From: an uncultured Aquimarina sp.
GTDB taxonomy: Bacteria > Bacteroidota > Bacteroidia > Flavobacteriales > Flavobacteriaceae
Direction of reading: 5' to 3'
NCBI RefSeq assembly: GCF_947496855.1
Contig: NZ_CANMED010000002.1
Coordinates: forward strand, 186,001 to 250,000
Length of the DNA: 64,000 bases
Positions 8,597 through 17,041 of the stretch are shown here, one piece after another. The translations under genes and the position numbers were made by a program. The notes below the pieces were generated by a model, which saw nothing but the letters and a program-made list of their open reading frames with translations, was not told the origin of the DNA and ran no database searches. Numbering within the stretch: the stretch's first letter is position 1; each line of letters starts with the position of its first letter.

Positions 8597-9805
8597 ATGA
8601 GTACACAAGTATCGGAAATGAGCATTCAATTATCAGACAAAATTAACAAGCTTAAAGCTTCTGCAACATTAGCGATGGCGGCAAAAGCGAGAGAACTAAG
8701 AGCAGAAGGAAAAGACATCATTGGACTAAGCTTAGGAGAACCGGATTTTAACACACCGGATTTCATTAAAGATGCAGCCATTAAGGCGGTTAATGACAAT
8801 TACAATTCTTACACTCCTGTTGATGGATATATAGAATTAAAAGATGCGATTATCACTAAATTTAAAAGAGATAATAATCTTACTTATGACCGCTCTCAGA
8901 TTGTTGTTTCAACAGGTGCAAAACAGTCATTATACAATGTAGCACAAGTGTATCTTAATCCAGGGGACGAAGTCATTCTTCCTTGTCCATACTGGGTTAG
9001 TTACAGTGATATCATAAAATTAGCTGAAGGAGTTCCTGTAGAAGTAAAAACTTCTATTGAAACCGATTTTAAAATGACTGCTGAACAGTTAGAAAAAGCG
9101 ATAACTCCAAAAACCAAAATGATTTGGTATAGTTCTCCTTGTAACCCAAGTGGCTCTATTTATAGCAAGAAAGAACTAAGAGCACTGGCAGATGTGTTAC
9201 AAAAATATCCTGATATTATTGTAGTAAGCGATGAGATCTATGAGCATATTAATTATGTTGGTGACCACGCTTCTATGGCACAATTTAATGATATGTATAA
9301 TAGAACGGTTACCGTTAATGGAGTAGCAAAAGCTTTTGCTATGACAGGATGGAGAATCGGTTATATCGGGGCGCCAAAAGCTATTGCCAGAGCTTGTAAC
9401 AAAATGCAAGGTCAAGTAACCAGTGGAGCTAATTGTATCGCCCAGAGAGCAGTAATTACTGCATTGGAAGCACCGGTGAGCAATATCCAATACATGGTAG
9501 ATGAATTTAAAAATCGTAGAAAACTTATTTTAGGTCTTCTGGCTGATATCCCTGGATTCGAATGTAACGAACCTGAGGGTGCTTTCTACGTTTTCCCAGA
9601 TGTTTCTTATTACTTCGGAAAAACGATTAATGGAAACACTATAGGAAATGCCTCCGACTTATCTATGTTTTTATTAGAGCACGCAAATGTAGCAACCGTT
9701 ACTGGTGATGCTTTTGGAAATGGAAATTGTATTAGAATTTCTTATGCAGCCAGCACCGCACAAATCAAAGAAGCTGTAAACAGAATCAAAAAAGCACTAC
9801 TATAA
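8597..9805 (+). CDS. aspC: Pyridoxal-phosphate aminotransferase, aspartate aminotransferase type
   Basis: A 402-aa fold-type I aminotransferase of the class-Ib aspartate aminotransferase group, which exchanges amino groups between aspartate (and often other amino acids) and 2-oxoglutarate. Visible are SLGEPDFNTP (45-54), STGAKQSLYN, the substrate-binding NPSGS (183-187), SDEIYEH (211-217) and the PLP lysine 245 in NGVAKAFAMTGWRIGY. Two starts are possible, at 8597 and at 8618 (MSIQLSDK); the family begins close to the second. A strong terminator follows at 9832. Confidence 0.9.
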   Translation: MSTQVSEMSIQLSDKINKLKASATLAMAAKARELRAEGKDIIGLSLGEPDFNTPDFIKDAAIKAVNDNYNSYTPVDGYIELKDAIITKFKRDNNLTYDRSQIVVSTGAKQSLYNVAQVYLNPGDEVILPCPYWVSYSDIIKLAEGVPVEVKTSIETDFKMTAEQLEKAITPKTKMIWYSSPCNPSGSIYSKKELRALADVLQKYPDIIVVSDEIYEHINYVGDHASMAQFNDMYNRTVTVNGVAKAFAMTGWRIGYIGAPKAIARACNKMQGQVTSGANCIAQRAVITALEAPVSNIQYMVDEFKNRRKLILGLLADIPGFECNEPEGAFYVFPDVSYYFGKTINGNTIGNASDLSMFLLEHANVATVTGDAFGNGNCIRISYAASTAQIKEAVNRIKKALL

Positions 9806-9831
9806 TTTAACAAAATCATATAACTTATATT

Positions 9832-9868
9832 AAAAAACCGATGATTCCATAAAAATTATCGGTTTTTT
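9832..9868 (+). terminator. Rho-independent terminator after the aminotransferase gene
   Basis: AAAAAACCGAT pairs with ATCGGTTTTTT across a 14-nt loop and ends in a T-run, 26 bp after the stop. Confidence 0.85.
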
Positions 9869-10005
9869 ATTTTCATAAAAATAAAATATTGTTTTTGGAG
9901 TTATCATCTTTACACTTTTAAATGTTTTGGGGAAAACACTTATAAGAAAGAGACAAGTTGTGGTTTGAGCATAAATAATATTCTTAAAACCTACTTTTTG
10001 TATTT

Positions 10006-10284
10006 ATGGACACTCTTGAAAAAGAACGTATCGTTCAAAAAAATGTGCTTGAAATTTTTAAAGAAAATTTTAAAAGCCCTTACTTAGAAGATGAAATCTT
10101 AAACTATACACCTTCTGATGTAGAAAACACTGTACCTTATTACGAATCTATTCTCGATATCTTTTTTATCGAACAGGAATACTTGCAAAGCGTAAAAGGC
10201 TGCGTAAAAGATACTATTAAAAAAGTCGCAGAACTGTGGCATATAAACCCATACGCTTTTGGGCCTTGGGAAGAGTCTTTTTGA
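10006..10284 (+). CDS. Small acidic protein of unknown function
   Basis: A 92-aa soluble, acidic protein (MDTLEKERIVQKNVLEIF...) with predicted helical character and the C-terminal sequence INPYAFGPWEESF. I do not recognise a family. Support for coding comes from even codon use, a clear ATG, and a TATCTTTA -7-like box near 9907, though that is 99 bp upstream. It is convergent with trkH. An AT-rich 10-bp perfect inverted repeat with a 1-nt loop (10287-10307) follows the stop and may mark the end of the transcript. Confidence 0.55.
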   Translation: MDTLEKERIVQKNVLEIFKENFKSPYLEDEILNYTPSDVENTVPYYESILDIFFIEQEYLQSVKGCVKDTIKKVAELWHINPYAFGPWEESF

Positions 10285-10468
10285 TTATTAATGTAAATTA
10301 CATTAATATAAACTTGACATAAACAAAATAACAAGAACAACACTTATTAAGTATAAAACACCTCCTTAAACTTCTGCTTTTAGAGTTCCTCTACTTTGAA
10401 AGGGAAATAGTATATTTTCAGTGTAACACACTAACAATTTTAGTCGCAACAAATACACAATATATCCA

Positions 10469-11965
10469 TTACCTATTTCTCCAAAAGAAAGGAGTGAATA
10501 GAATAAGTACTGTAAACAATTCTAGTCTTCCGATAAGCATTAAGAAAGAACACCACCATTTACCAAATGCCGGTAATACATCAAAATTATTTACAGGGCT
10601 TAATTTTCCTAATGCGGGACCAACGTTTCCAAGAGATGATGCTGCTCCACCAATGGCGGTTTCAAAATCTAACCCTAACATTCCTAACACTAAAGATCCT
10701 ATAATAAAGGATAGCATATACAATATAAAAAAGGCTAATATATTAAATACAATTTCTTTAGAAACGGCTCTTGTATTATACCTCACTGGTACGATAGCTC
10801 GAGGATGTAGGGTTCTTTTAAACTCCAGAATACCGTTTTTTATGGTAATAAGATGTCTTACGATCTTCATTCCTCCAGCTGTCGACCCTGCAGAGCCTCC
10901 TAAAAAGAATAATCCAAAGAAGATGATCTTTAAAAAAGGAGTCCACACTGTAAAATCTGCAGAAACAAATCCGGTAGTAGTTATTACCGCTAACACCTGA
11001 AATAGTGCATGTCTAAAAGCGCTCTCTGCCTCACCATAAACCATAGGATGATCTATTACAGAGTTTGCCGGATCCGCTTTTAAATAAATAATTAAAGCAG
11101 ATACTGCAGTAAAAACCACTAAAAAAATCATGTACCATTTAAATTCTTCATCCTTTAGAAACTTCCCAAACCTTCCTTTAAAACCAAAATAACTCAATAT
11201 AAAATTCATACCAGCCAGAAACATAAATAGCATAATAATATATTGAATAAGCGGCTGGTCATTCCAATACGCAACACTAGCATTTTTTGTAGAGAACCCT
11301 CCTGTAGACAGTGTACTCAATGCATGATTAATCGCATCAAAGAAATCCATTCCTGCAAGTTTCAGTAAGATAGTTTCAGCAGCGGTATATCCGAAATAGA
11401 TCAGCCATAATCTTTTTGCAGTATCTGTAATTCTAGGATGTAATTTATCAGCACTGGGACCAGGAGCTTCTGCTGCAAACAACTGCATCCCTCCTATTCC
11501 TAGTAATGGCAAGATAGCTACTGCCAGTACGATAATTCCCATTCCACCAATCCAGTGAGTAAGACTACGCCAAAACAAAATTCCCTTCGGAACAATTTCT
11601 ATTTCATTAAGAATAGAAGCTCCTGTTGTAGTATATCCAGACATGGTCTCGAAAAAAGCATTTGTAAACGACGGAATTGCTTCAGAAAAAATATAAGGCA
11701 AAGTTCCACTTAAGGACATAAATATCCAACCAAACGTAACTACAATATACCCTTCTCTTTTATTTATAGATTTTTGATGCTCCTTGGTAAGAAACATTAA
11801 AATTATACCCAAAAACATTGTAGATAATGCAGCTAACATGATTTGCATGGTAACACCATCTTTGTATATAAAACTTACAATGGTTGCTATGAGCATAAAC
11901 CCCCCGTTACAGAGCAATAAAAGCCCCATAATGTGAGTAATAATTTTAAAGTTTAGTTTAGACAT
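10469..11965 (-). CDS. trkH: Trk-type potassium uptake channel subunit
   Basis: A 498-aa integral membrane K+ translocating subunit of the TrkH/KtrB family with four M1-P-M2 repeats. Selectivity-filter-like segments are visible as TTTGAS (first repeat), STGGFST (second), TTTGF (third) and SSLGNVGP (fourth). The C-terminal FWRNR ending matches bacteroidete members. It starts 1 nt after the trkA stop, so the two are translationally coupled and work as one uptake complex. The product sits in the inner membrane and is gated by the cytosolic TrkA ring. Confidence 0.95.
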   Translation of the reverse strand: MSKLNFKIITHIMGLLLLCNGGFMLIATIVSFIYKDGVTMQIMLAALSTMFLGIILMFLTKEHQKSINKREGYIVVTFGWIFMSLSGTLPYIFSEAIPSFTNAFFETMSGYTTTGASILNEIEIVPKGILFWRSLTHWIGGMGIIVLAVAILPLLGIGGMQLFAAEAPGPSADKLHPRITDTAKRLWLIYFGYTAAETILLKLAGMDFFDAINHALSTLSTGGFSTKNASVAYWNDQPLIQYIIMLFMFLAGMNFILSYFGFKGRFGKFLKDEEFKWYMIFLVVFTAVSALIIYLKADPANSVIDHPMVYGEAESAFRHALFQVLAVITTTGFVSADFTVWTPFLKIIFFGLFFLGGSAGSTAGGMKIVRHLITIKNGILEFKRTLHPRAIVPVRYNTRAVSKEIVFNILAFFILYMLSFIIGSLVLGMLGLDFETAIGGAASSLGNVGPALGKLSPVNNFDVLPAFGKWWCSFLMLIGRLELFTVLILFTPFFWRNR

Positions 11966-11966
11966 C

Positions 11967-13316
11967 TTATAAGAAAAGGTTTTCTATTTTCTTAATAGAC
12001 TTCGGTAAACAACAGACTACAACTCGATCACCAGCTTTGATGTAAAAACCTCCTAACGGAATCATTCCTACTCCATCTCTGATTACTCCCGCAATAATAG
12101 CAGAACGCGGAAAATCCAAATCTCTGATTAAGTTATCACTTACTTCAGAAGTTGGTTTAACAATAAATTCCAATAACTCTGCATTCATATTATTGAGCTT
12201 GGTCATCGCTACCACCTCACCTTTTCTAATAAATCTAAATATATTATTTGCTGCTAACAGTTTTTTATTAATCAATGTGTCAATCCCTATGGAGTGTGAT
12301 AACTGAAAATAATCCATATTTTCTACCAAAGCAATTGTTTTACGCACTCCTTTTGACTTCGCTACAAGACAAGACATGATATTGGTCTCAGAGTTACCTG
12401 TTACCGCAATAAAAGCATCCATATCATCTATATTCTCTTCTTCTAACAACTCTACATTACGTCCATCACCATTTATAATCAAAGCATTGGGCAAATCATC
12501 TGCCAGATCAAAAGCCTTCTCCCTGTCAGTTTCGATAAGTTTCACTCTAAATTTATGATCACATAGATCACAGGTAGTTTTGTAACCAATTTTACTACCT
12601 CCTAGAATCATTACTTTTTTAATCTGTTCTTTGACCTTACCTGTCAACTTATACAGCTCTTCTACTCCACCCTTCGAAGTAACAAAATATACCTGATCCC
12701 CTTCCTTAAATTTCGTGTCACCTCTGGGAATAATCGTGTACTGTGTACCCGATCGTTGGATCGCAATTGGCATAAAATGAAGTTCTGGAAAGATCTCAGC
12801 AGCTTCTCTAACAGTTTTATCCACAAACAGTGCTGTGCTAGATAATGTGGTTCCTACCATCGTTAGCGCACCACCCTCAAACTCATAACTATCACTAAAT
12901 GCAGATTGATTAAGTAATAATTCTATTTCGCTAGCCGCCAAAGCTTCAGGAGAAATTAATTCGTCTATACCAAACTTTATAAAACCTACTTCTTCTTTAT
13001 TCTCTATAAACTCTGTATTCGAAATTCTAGCAATAGTACGTTTAGCTCCCAATTGTTTTGCTAATACACATACAGTGATATTAGTTGTCTCACTAGAAGT
13101 AACACTAATAACCATATCTACGTTATGAACCCTAGCATCTTTTAGAATACTAATAGAAGTAGCATCTCCCTTAATTACCCTAATATCCAGATGGCTATCC
13201 GCATAATTCAAGCATTCTTTATTGGGATCAATGAGTGTAATATCCTGGGATTCAAAAGAAAGTAATTTTGCCAAATGAAACCCAACTTCACCAGCACCGG
13301 CAATAATAATTTTCAT
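11967..13316 (-). CDS. trkA: Trk system potassium uptake regulatory protein
   Basis: A 449-aa cytosolic NAD(H)-binding regulator of TrkH with two RCK_N/RCK_C repeats. The first Rossmann motif is IIIAGAGEVGFHLAKLL (about 3-19), the second VMILGGSKIGYKTTCDL (about 235-251); the second has a degenerate GxGxxG. RCK_C segments follow each, ending MIPLGGFYIKAGDRVVVCCLP. It is the first gene of the trkA-trkH pair. The 370-bp region upstream holds its promoter, but I saw no clean TAnnTTTG box. Confidence 0.95.
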   Translation of the reverse strand: MKIIIAGAGEVGFHLAKLLSFESQDITLIDPNKECLNYADSHLDIRVIKGDATSISILKDARVHNVDMVISVTSSETTNITVCVLAKQLGAKRTIARISNTEFIENKEEVGFIKFGIDELISPEALAASEIELLLNQSAFSDSYEFEGGALTMVGTTLSSTALFVDKTVREAAEIFPELHFMPIAIQRSGTQYTIIPRGDTKFKEGDQVYFVTSKGGVEELYKLTGKVKEQIKKVMILGGSKIGYKTTCDLCDHKFRVKLIETDREKAFDLADDLPNALIINGDGRNVELLEEENIDDMDAFIAVTGNSETNIMSCLVAKSKGVRKTIALVENMDYFQLSHSIGIDTLINKKLLAANNIFRFIRKGEVVAMTKLNNMNAELLEFIVKPTSEVSDNLIRDLDFPRSAIIAGVIRDGVGMIPLGGFYIKAGDRVVVCCLPKSIKKIENLFL

Positions 13317-13686
13317 ACGTTTAAAATTTTGTAATTAATTAAATCAGATTTAATTAAAAATTTGGGAACGCATGTAAACACTTCACCTCGTTTCATCTAT
13401 ATATTTTATTATTTATCATCAAAAGATAAAATTAAACTTCAGAAAAATTCACAATGAACAGGGTGAAAATTTAGTACTGAAAAATAAAAGCCTACAAAGA
13501 TAGTGGAATTTCAGAAACTGGTGAAATAATTAGGCAATAGCAGTTCAATAAGTTGTTGTTTGACCTTTAACCCAATAAACTTTTAAAATACATTTCAGAA
13601 GTCAAAAGCAACAATTGAGTAATTAGTTTTTTAAATAATTCAGCAATAGTAAAATCTTAGCAGTGTAAACACTAACTATTTAATCT
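13317..13686. other. 370-bp AT-rich intergenic region
   Basis: It separates divergent trkA and the hydrolase gene. There is no plausible coding frame. An imperfect inverted repeat, TTGTTGTTTGAC (13553-13564) against GTCAAAAGCAACAA (about 13601-13614), is present; otherwise I see nothing. Confidence 0.5.
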
Positions 13687-14484
13687 ATGAGAACAAAACT
13701 TATAACCCTAGCTTTATTACTAACAAGTATTATTACTGTTAATGCCCAAATGGATGACAAATTCTATTACCCTAAAAAGGATTTGAGACCCATCGAATGG
13801 AAAAACTATGAAGAATTACAATTTAATGTAGAAACAGATACAATTTCCGCATTGATCCTAAAACCTATTGCTAAACCCAAAGCAACAATATTTTACTTTC
13901 ACGGAGCAGGCGGAAACCTCACGCATTATCTTCCACTTACCCAAATATTGGCAGAGAATAACTTTCAGGTTGTAATGGTAGATTTCCGAGGTTATGGCAA
14001 ATCAACGGGAACTCCCACCCATAAAAACATTGCCAAAGACGGTCAGCAATTTTTGGAAATGCTCTTTGAACGGGAAGAAATAAAAGGAACATCAAAAATA
14101 ATTTATGGAATTTCTATCGGAACTCAGGTAGCTACACTTTTAGCCAAAAACAATCAAGATAAAATAGATGGGTTAATTTTAGAAGGAACTATGGCTTCAT
14201 TTACAGATATTGCGATGCACGCTACACCTCAGTATAGAGAATTTTTAGAAAAAAATTATATCTCTCCCTATTCAGCAAAAGAGGATATAAAAAGTATTGA
14301 TGAAATCTACAAACTTTTTATACATAGCAAAGAAGACAAAGACGTTCCTTTCACACAAGGAAAAGTCGTTTTTAATAATGCAACAGGTCCTAAAAAGTTT
14401 ATAGAATTTACAGGAGCACATTTATATGGACTAAAATATAAAAAGGAACAAATAATTCACGAAATCAATGAAATGGTAAAATAA
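13687..14484 (+). CDS. Exported alpha/beta hydrolase
   Basis: A 265-aa protein with a signal peptide (MRTKLITLALLLTSIITVNA, cleavage near Ala20-Gln21), so it probably acts in the periplasm. The alpha/beta-hydrolase core shows the oxyanion segment FYFHGAGGN (about 72-80), MVDFRGYGKS, the nucleophile elbow YGISIGTQ (about 138-145), an acid in SKEDKDVPF, and the His in FTGAHLYGL. Together they suggest Ser-Asp-His hydrolase chemistry, similar to BAAT/dienelactone-type or BEM46-like esterases and peptidases. The substrate is unknown. The gene stands alone. Confidence 0.85.
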   Translation: MRTKLITLALLLTSIITVNAQMDDKFYYPKKDLRPIEWKNYEELQFNVETDTISALILKPIAKPKATIFYFHGAGGNLTHYLPLTQILAENNFQVVMVDFRGYGKSTGTPTHKNIAKDGQQFLEMLFEREEIKGTSKIIYGISIGTQVATLLAKNNQDKIDGLILEGTMASFTDIAMHATPQYREFLEKNYISPYSAKEDIKSIDEIYKLFIHSKEDKDVPFTQGKVVFNNATGPKKFIEFTGAHLYGLKYKKEQIIHEINEMVK

Positions 14485-14494
14485 AAACCTACTC

Positions 14495-14586
14495 ATTCTG
14501 GGTGTCTGTGCAGGCTATCCGTTTCAACTTCTCGTATCTCTCCTTGGTCGAGCTGCGAGATTCTCACAATTAGCCTGACACAGAAT
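14495..14586. repeat. Palindromic intergenic element
   Basis: A locally GC-richer 92-bp block with outer arms ATTCTG...CAGGCTA (14495-14517) and TAGCCTGACACAGAAT (14571-14586), which are inverted copies with an insertion in the left arm. An inner pair, TCTCG (14530-14534) with CGAGA, encloses a loop. The layout recalls short palindromic intergenic repeats or a small decayed mobile element. The remaining 14587-14817 is AT-rich and empty apart from the ubiE promoter. Confidence 0.45.
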
Positions 14587-14794
14587 ACTAAACCTGAACT
14601 TATTCACAACTTTTTTATTAGGGAATTTTACATTATTTTCAGAAGCTGAATAATAAAAAAGATCGTAATATAAATTTTCTTCAATCCTTATAATTAAGTT
14701 CAAACCATTATAAAGAGAATAGTAAAAACTATAAATACACAAAAGCTTATTACAACAAAATGACAATCTTTTCCTACGATCCATATCAAAAATG

Positions 14795-14802
14795 TATATT
14801 TG
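14795..14802 (+). promoter_or_regulatory. -7 box of ubiE
   Basis: TATATTTG, a full match to TAnnTTTG, lies 15 bp before the ATG; the implied leader is very short. Confidence 0.6.
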
Positions 14803-14817
14803 CCTAAATTTTTTTGA

Positions 14818-15546
14818 ATGTCAGAAAAAATAACTCCATACAACGATAAAAACAAAACCAAAAAAGAACAGGTTACCGAAATGTTTGATACTATTTCGGG
14901 CAACTATGATGGTCTTAATAGAGTAATTTCTTTTGGAATTGATGTAAAATGGCGTAAAAAAGTTGTGAAAATTGTTACGAATTCTAAACCAACCAGAGTT
15001 CTTGACGTAGCTACTGGAACTGGAGACCTGGCAATCAATCTCGCTAAAACTGGTGCTTCAGAAATTATTGGCTTAGATATTTCGGCCGGAATGTTAGCCG
15101 TAGGAAAAGATAAGATAAAGGCAAAAGGGTTAGATCAGATAATCTCTATGGTAAAAGGAGATGGAGAAAGTTTACCGTATGAAGAAAATTATTTTGACGC
15201 GATTACAGTAGCCTTTGGTGTAAGAAATTTCGAAGACTTAGAACAAGGACTTTCAGAAATATACAGAGTGCTGAAACCAGGTGGTATATTTGTCGTTTTA
15301 GAAACCTCCGTCCCCACTAAAACCCCATATAAACAGGGATACAAACTCTATACTTCTTCAGTCTTACCTTTAATTGGAAAGATCTTTTCTAAAGATAGAT
15401 CTGCATACTCATATCTTAGCGAAAGTGCCGCAGCTTTTCCTTATGGAGATGCTTTCAACAATATTTTGAGAAAAATTGGGTTTATAGAAGTCGAGGATAA
15501 TCCGCAAACTTTTGGTGTTGCCACAATTTATACAGCCACAAAATAA
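14818..15546 (+). CDS. ubiE: Demethylmenaquinone / ubiquinol methyltransferase
   Basis: A 242-aa class I SAM methyltransferase (UbiE/MenG) that performs the last step of menaquinone synthesis, C-methylation of demethylmenaquinol. Visible are the N-terminal VTEMFDTISGNYDGLNRVISFGID, SAM motif I LDVATGTGDLAI (about 62-73), motif II DAITVAFGVRNFED (about 127-140) and motif III RVLKPGGIFVVLE. Because this organism type uses menaquinone, MenG is the expected role. porT follows with its ATG 1 nt after the stop, an arrangement known from other flavobacteria. Confidence 0.95.
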   Translation: MSEKITPYNDKNKTKKEQVTEMFDTISGNYDGLNRVISFGIDVKWRKKVVKIVTNSKPTRVLDVATGTGDLAINLAKTGASEIIGLDISAGMLAVGKDKIKAKGLDQIISMVKGDGESLPYEENYFDAITVAFGVRNFEDLEQGLSEIYRVLKPGGIFVVLETSVPTKTPYKQGYKLYTSSVLPLIGKIFSKDRSAYSYLSESAAAFPYGDAFNNILRKIGFIEVEDNPQTFGVATIYTATK

Positions 15547-15547
15547 T

Positions 15548-16270
15548 ATGAAAAAACTTTTTATAGCAATAGCTGTTATCGTTTGTACTCAGAATGTGAG
15601 TGCACAATTGTTTTCTAAAGAACGTGTTAGAAATCTTCAAAACTATGATAAACCGCGATTAAGTTGGGGGTATATCCTTGGTTTTAATAGTTATGATTTT
15701 AATTTTGATTATAAAGCAACACCAGAAGGGGAAGATCCTGTATTAGATGGAGACATACAAGTTGCTAAATCGGTAGGGTTTAACGTTGGATTATTAGGTA
15801 ACCTTAGAATCAATGATTACCTAGATCTAAGACTAGAACCTCAAGTATCTTTCGTAAGAAGAGACCTTACGTTTAACTCACCTGATCTTGATGATAATCA
15901 ATCTCAAAGAGAAGTTACATCAACCTATGTTCACATTCCTTTATTGTTAAAAATATCTACGAAAAGACTTAATAATTTTAAACCTTTTATTGTGGGAGGA
16001 ATATCCACTTCTCTTAATTTATCAAGTAACGAAGATAATCCTGATGATAATAGTGTTGGCCAATTTAGAACTAAAACTAGCACCAATTATTTTGAGCTAG
16101 GTTTCGGGATAGACTTTTATATGTTCTACTTTAAATTCACACCGTCAATACGTGGGGTATTTGCTATGTCTGATGAATTAGTAGCTGACAATGATCCCAA
16201 CAGCCCATATACCTCTACTATTGATAAAATGTCATCGAGAGGACTTTTTATTAATTTTACTTTTCAATAA
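15548..16270 (+). CDS. porT: PorT-like outer-membrane beta-barrel protein (type IX secretion)
   Basis: A 240-aa protein with a signal peptide (MKKLFIAIAVIVCTQNVSA, then QLFSKE), followed by a beta-barrel pattern with LSWGYILGFNSYDFNFDY and a C-terminal strand SRGLFINFTFQ. The start was set at 15548, which gives a clean signal peptide; an upstream codon would run back into ubiE. PorT is needed for type IX secretion and gliding in Bacteroidetes. The name rests on family resemblance and on the ubiE-porT-trmH-tamL gene order, which I recall from Flavobacterium johnsoniae. It overlaps no other gene and is convergent with trmH. Confidence 0.8.
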   Translation: MKKLFIAIAVIVCTQNVSAQLFSKERVRNLQNYDKPRLSWGYILGFNSYDFNFDYKATPEGEDPVLDGDIQVAKSVGFNVGLLGNLRINDYLDLRLEPQVSFVRRDLTFNSPDLDDNQSQREVTSTYVHIPLLLKISTKRLNNFKPFIVGGISTSLNLSSNEDNPDDNSVGQFRTKTSTNYFELGFGIDFYMFYFKFTPSIRGVFAMSDELVADNDPNSPYTSTIDKMSSRGLFINFTFQ

Positions 16271-16272
16271 AA

Positions 16273-17004
16273 CTAGCTTCGCTTAAACTCATTCAAAATA
16301 ATTGCAGTTGCCGTTGCCACATTCAGGCTTTCGGTTATTTGAGTTGTTCCAAATCTTGGTATTGCAATTCTTTTGGATACTAATTTTTCTATTTCTTCTG
16401 AAATACCATTAGCTTCATTACCCATTACAATAAACCCTTTTTGGGGTAATTGTTCTCGATAAATTATTTCTCCATCCATAAAAGTACCATATATCGGGAT
16501 TTCATTTTTTTGAGAAGTTAAAACATCCTGTAGGTTAGTGTAGATAATGTTCACTCTGGTAACCGACCCCATAGTTGCCTGAATTACTTTTGGATTAAAA
16601 CAATCTACTGTTTGTTCAGAACAAACCAAATCAGTAACTCCAAACCAATCACATAGGCGAATGATTGTCCCCAGATTACCGGGATCTCTAATATCATCTA
16701 ATGCCAAAACTAACCCGTCGTAATTTACCGGTTTAACTTTTGGAATATAAAATACCGCTACTGCAAACTGAGGTGTTGTTAAGAAACTAATACTTTTCAA
16801 CTCATTTTCAGTAACCAAAAAGGTTTTGTCGGATGATGTTTCAAAATAAGAAGTCTCTAACGTAAAAAGAGAATGGAGCTCTAAATCAGCTTCTAAAAGC
16901 TCATTAATAACCTTTTTTCCTTCCGCTACAAACAATCCATGTTGTTTTCGGTATTTTTTTTGATGTAAACTATTTATTAATTTCTTTTGGTTTTTGCTAA
17001 CCAT
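16273..17004 (-). CDS. TrmH/SpoU family RNA 2'-O-methyltransferase
   Basis: A 243-aa SPOUT methyltransferase. The N-terminal substrate-binding part has KLINSLHQKKYRKQHGLFVAEGKKVINELL; the trefoil-knot SPOUT domain shows LALDDIRDPGNLGTIIRLCDWFG (motif 1), FIVMGNEANGISEEI (motif 2) and IPRFGTTQITESLNVATATAIIL (motif 3). It methylates the ribose of an rRNA or tRNA nucleotide; the exact target is not evident. The start was placed at 17004 (MVSKNQKKLI); extending to 17199 would overlap the divergent tamL gene. The two starts are 37 bp apart. Confidence 0.92.
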   Translation of the reverse strand: MVSKNQKKLINSLHQKKYRKQHGLFVAEGKKVINELLEADLELHSLFTLETSYFETSSDKTFLVTENELKSISFLTTPQFAVAVFYIPKVKPVNYDGLVLALDDIRDPGNLGTIIRLCDWFGVTDLVCSEQTVDCFNPKVIQATMGSVTRVNIIYTNLQDVLTSQKNEIPIYGTFMDGEIIYREQLPQKGFIVMGNEANGISEEIEKLVSKRIAIPRFGTTQITESLNVATATAIILNEFKRS

Positions 17005-17022
17005 ACAAATAATGTATTTTTG
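16993..17022 (+). promoter_or_regulatory. tamL promoter
   Basis: TTTG (16993-16996) and TATTTTTG (17015-17022) are separated by 18 nt, close to the Bacteroidetes TTTG-N19-TAnnTTTG pattern. The implied transcript would begin about 13 nt before the TTG start. It overlaps the beginning of trmH. Confidence 0.6.
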
Positions 17023-17041
17023 ACACAATAATGAATTTCGA

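Noticed and set aside
10494..11000. Plus-strand frame of 168 codons opposite trkH
   Set aside because: Antisense shadow of a clear K+ transporter gene; composition is that of complemented membrane helices.
14524..14903. Minus-strand frames across the ubiE upstream gap
   Set aside because: They overlap the palindromic element and the ubiE start, are low-complexity Phe/Tyr/Asn-rich, and have no family signal.
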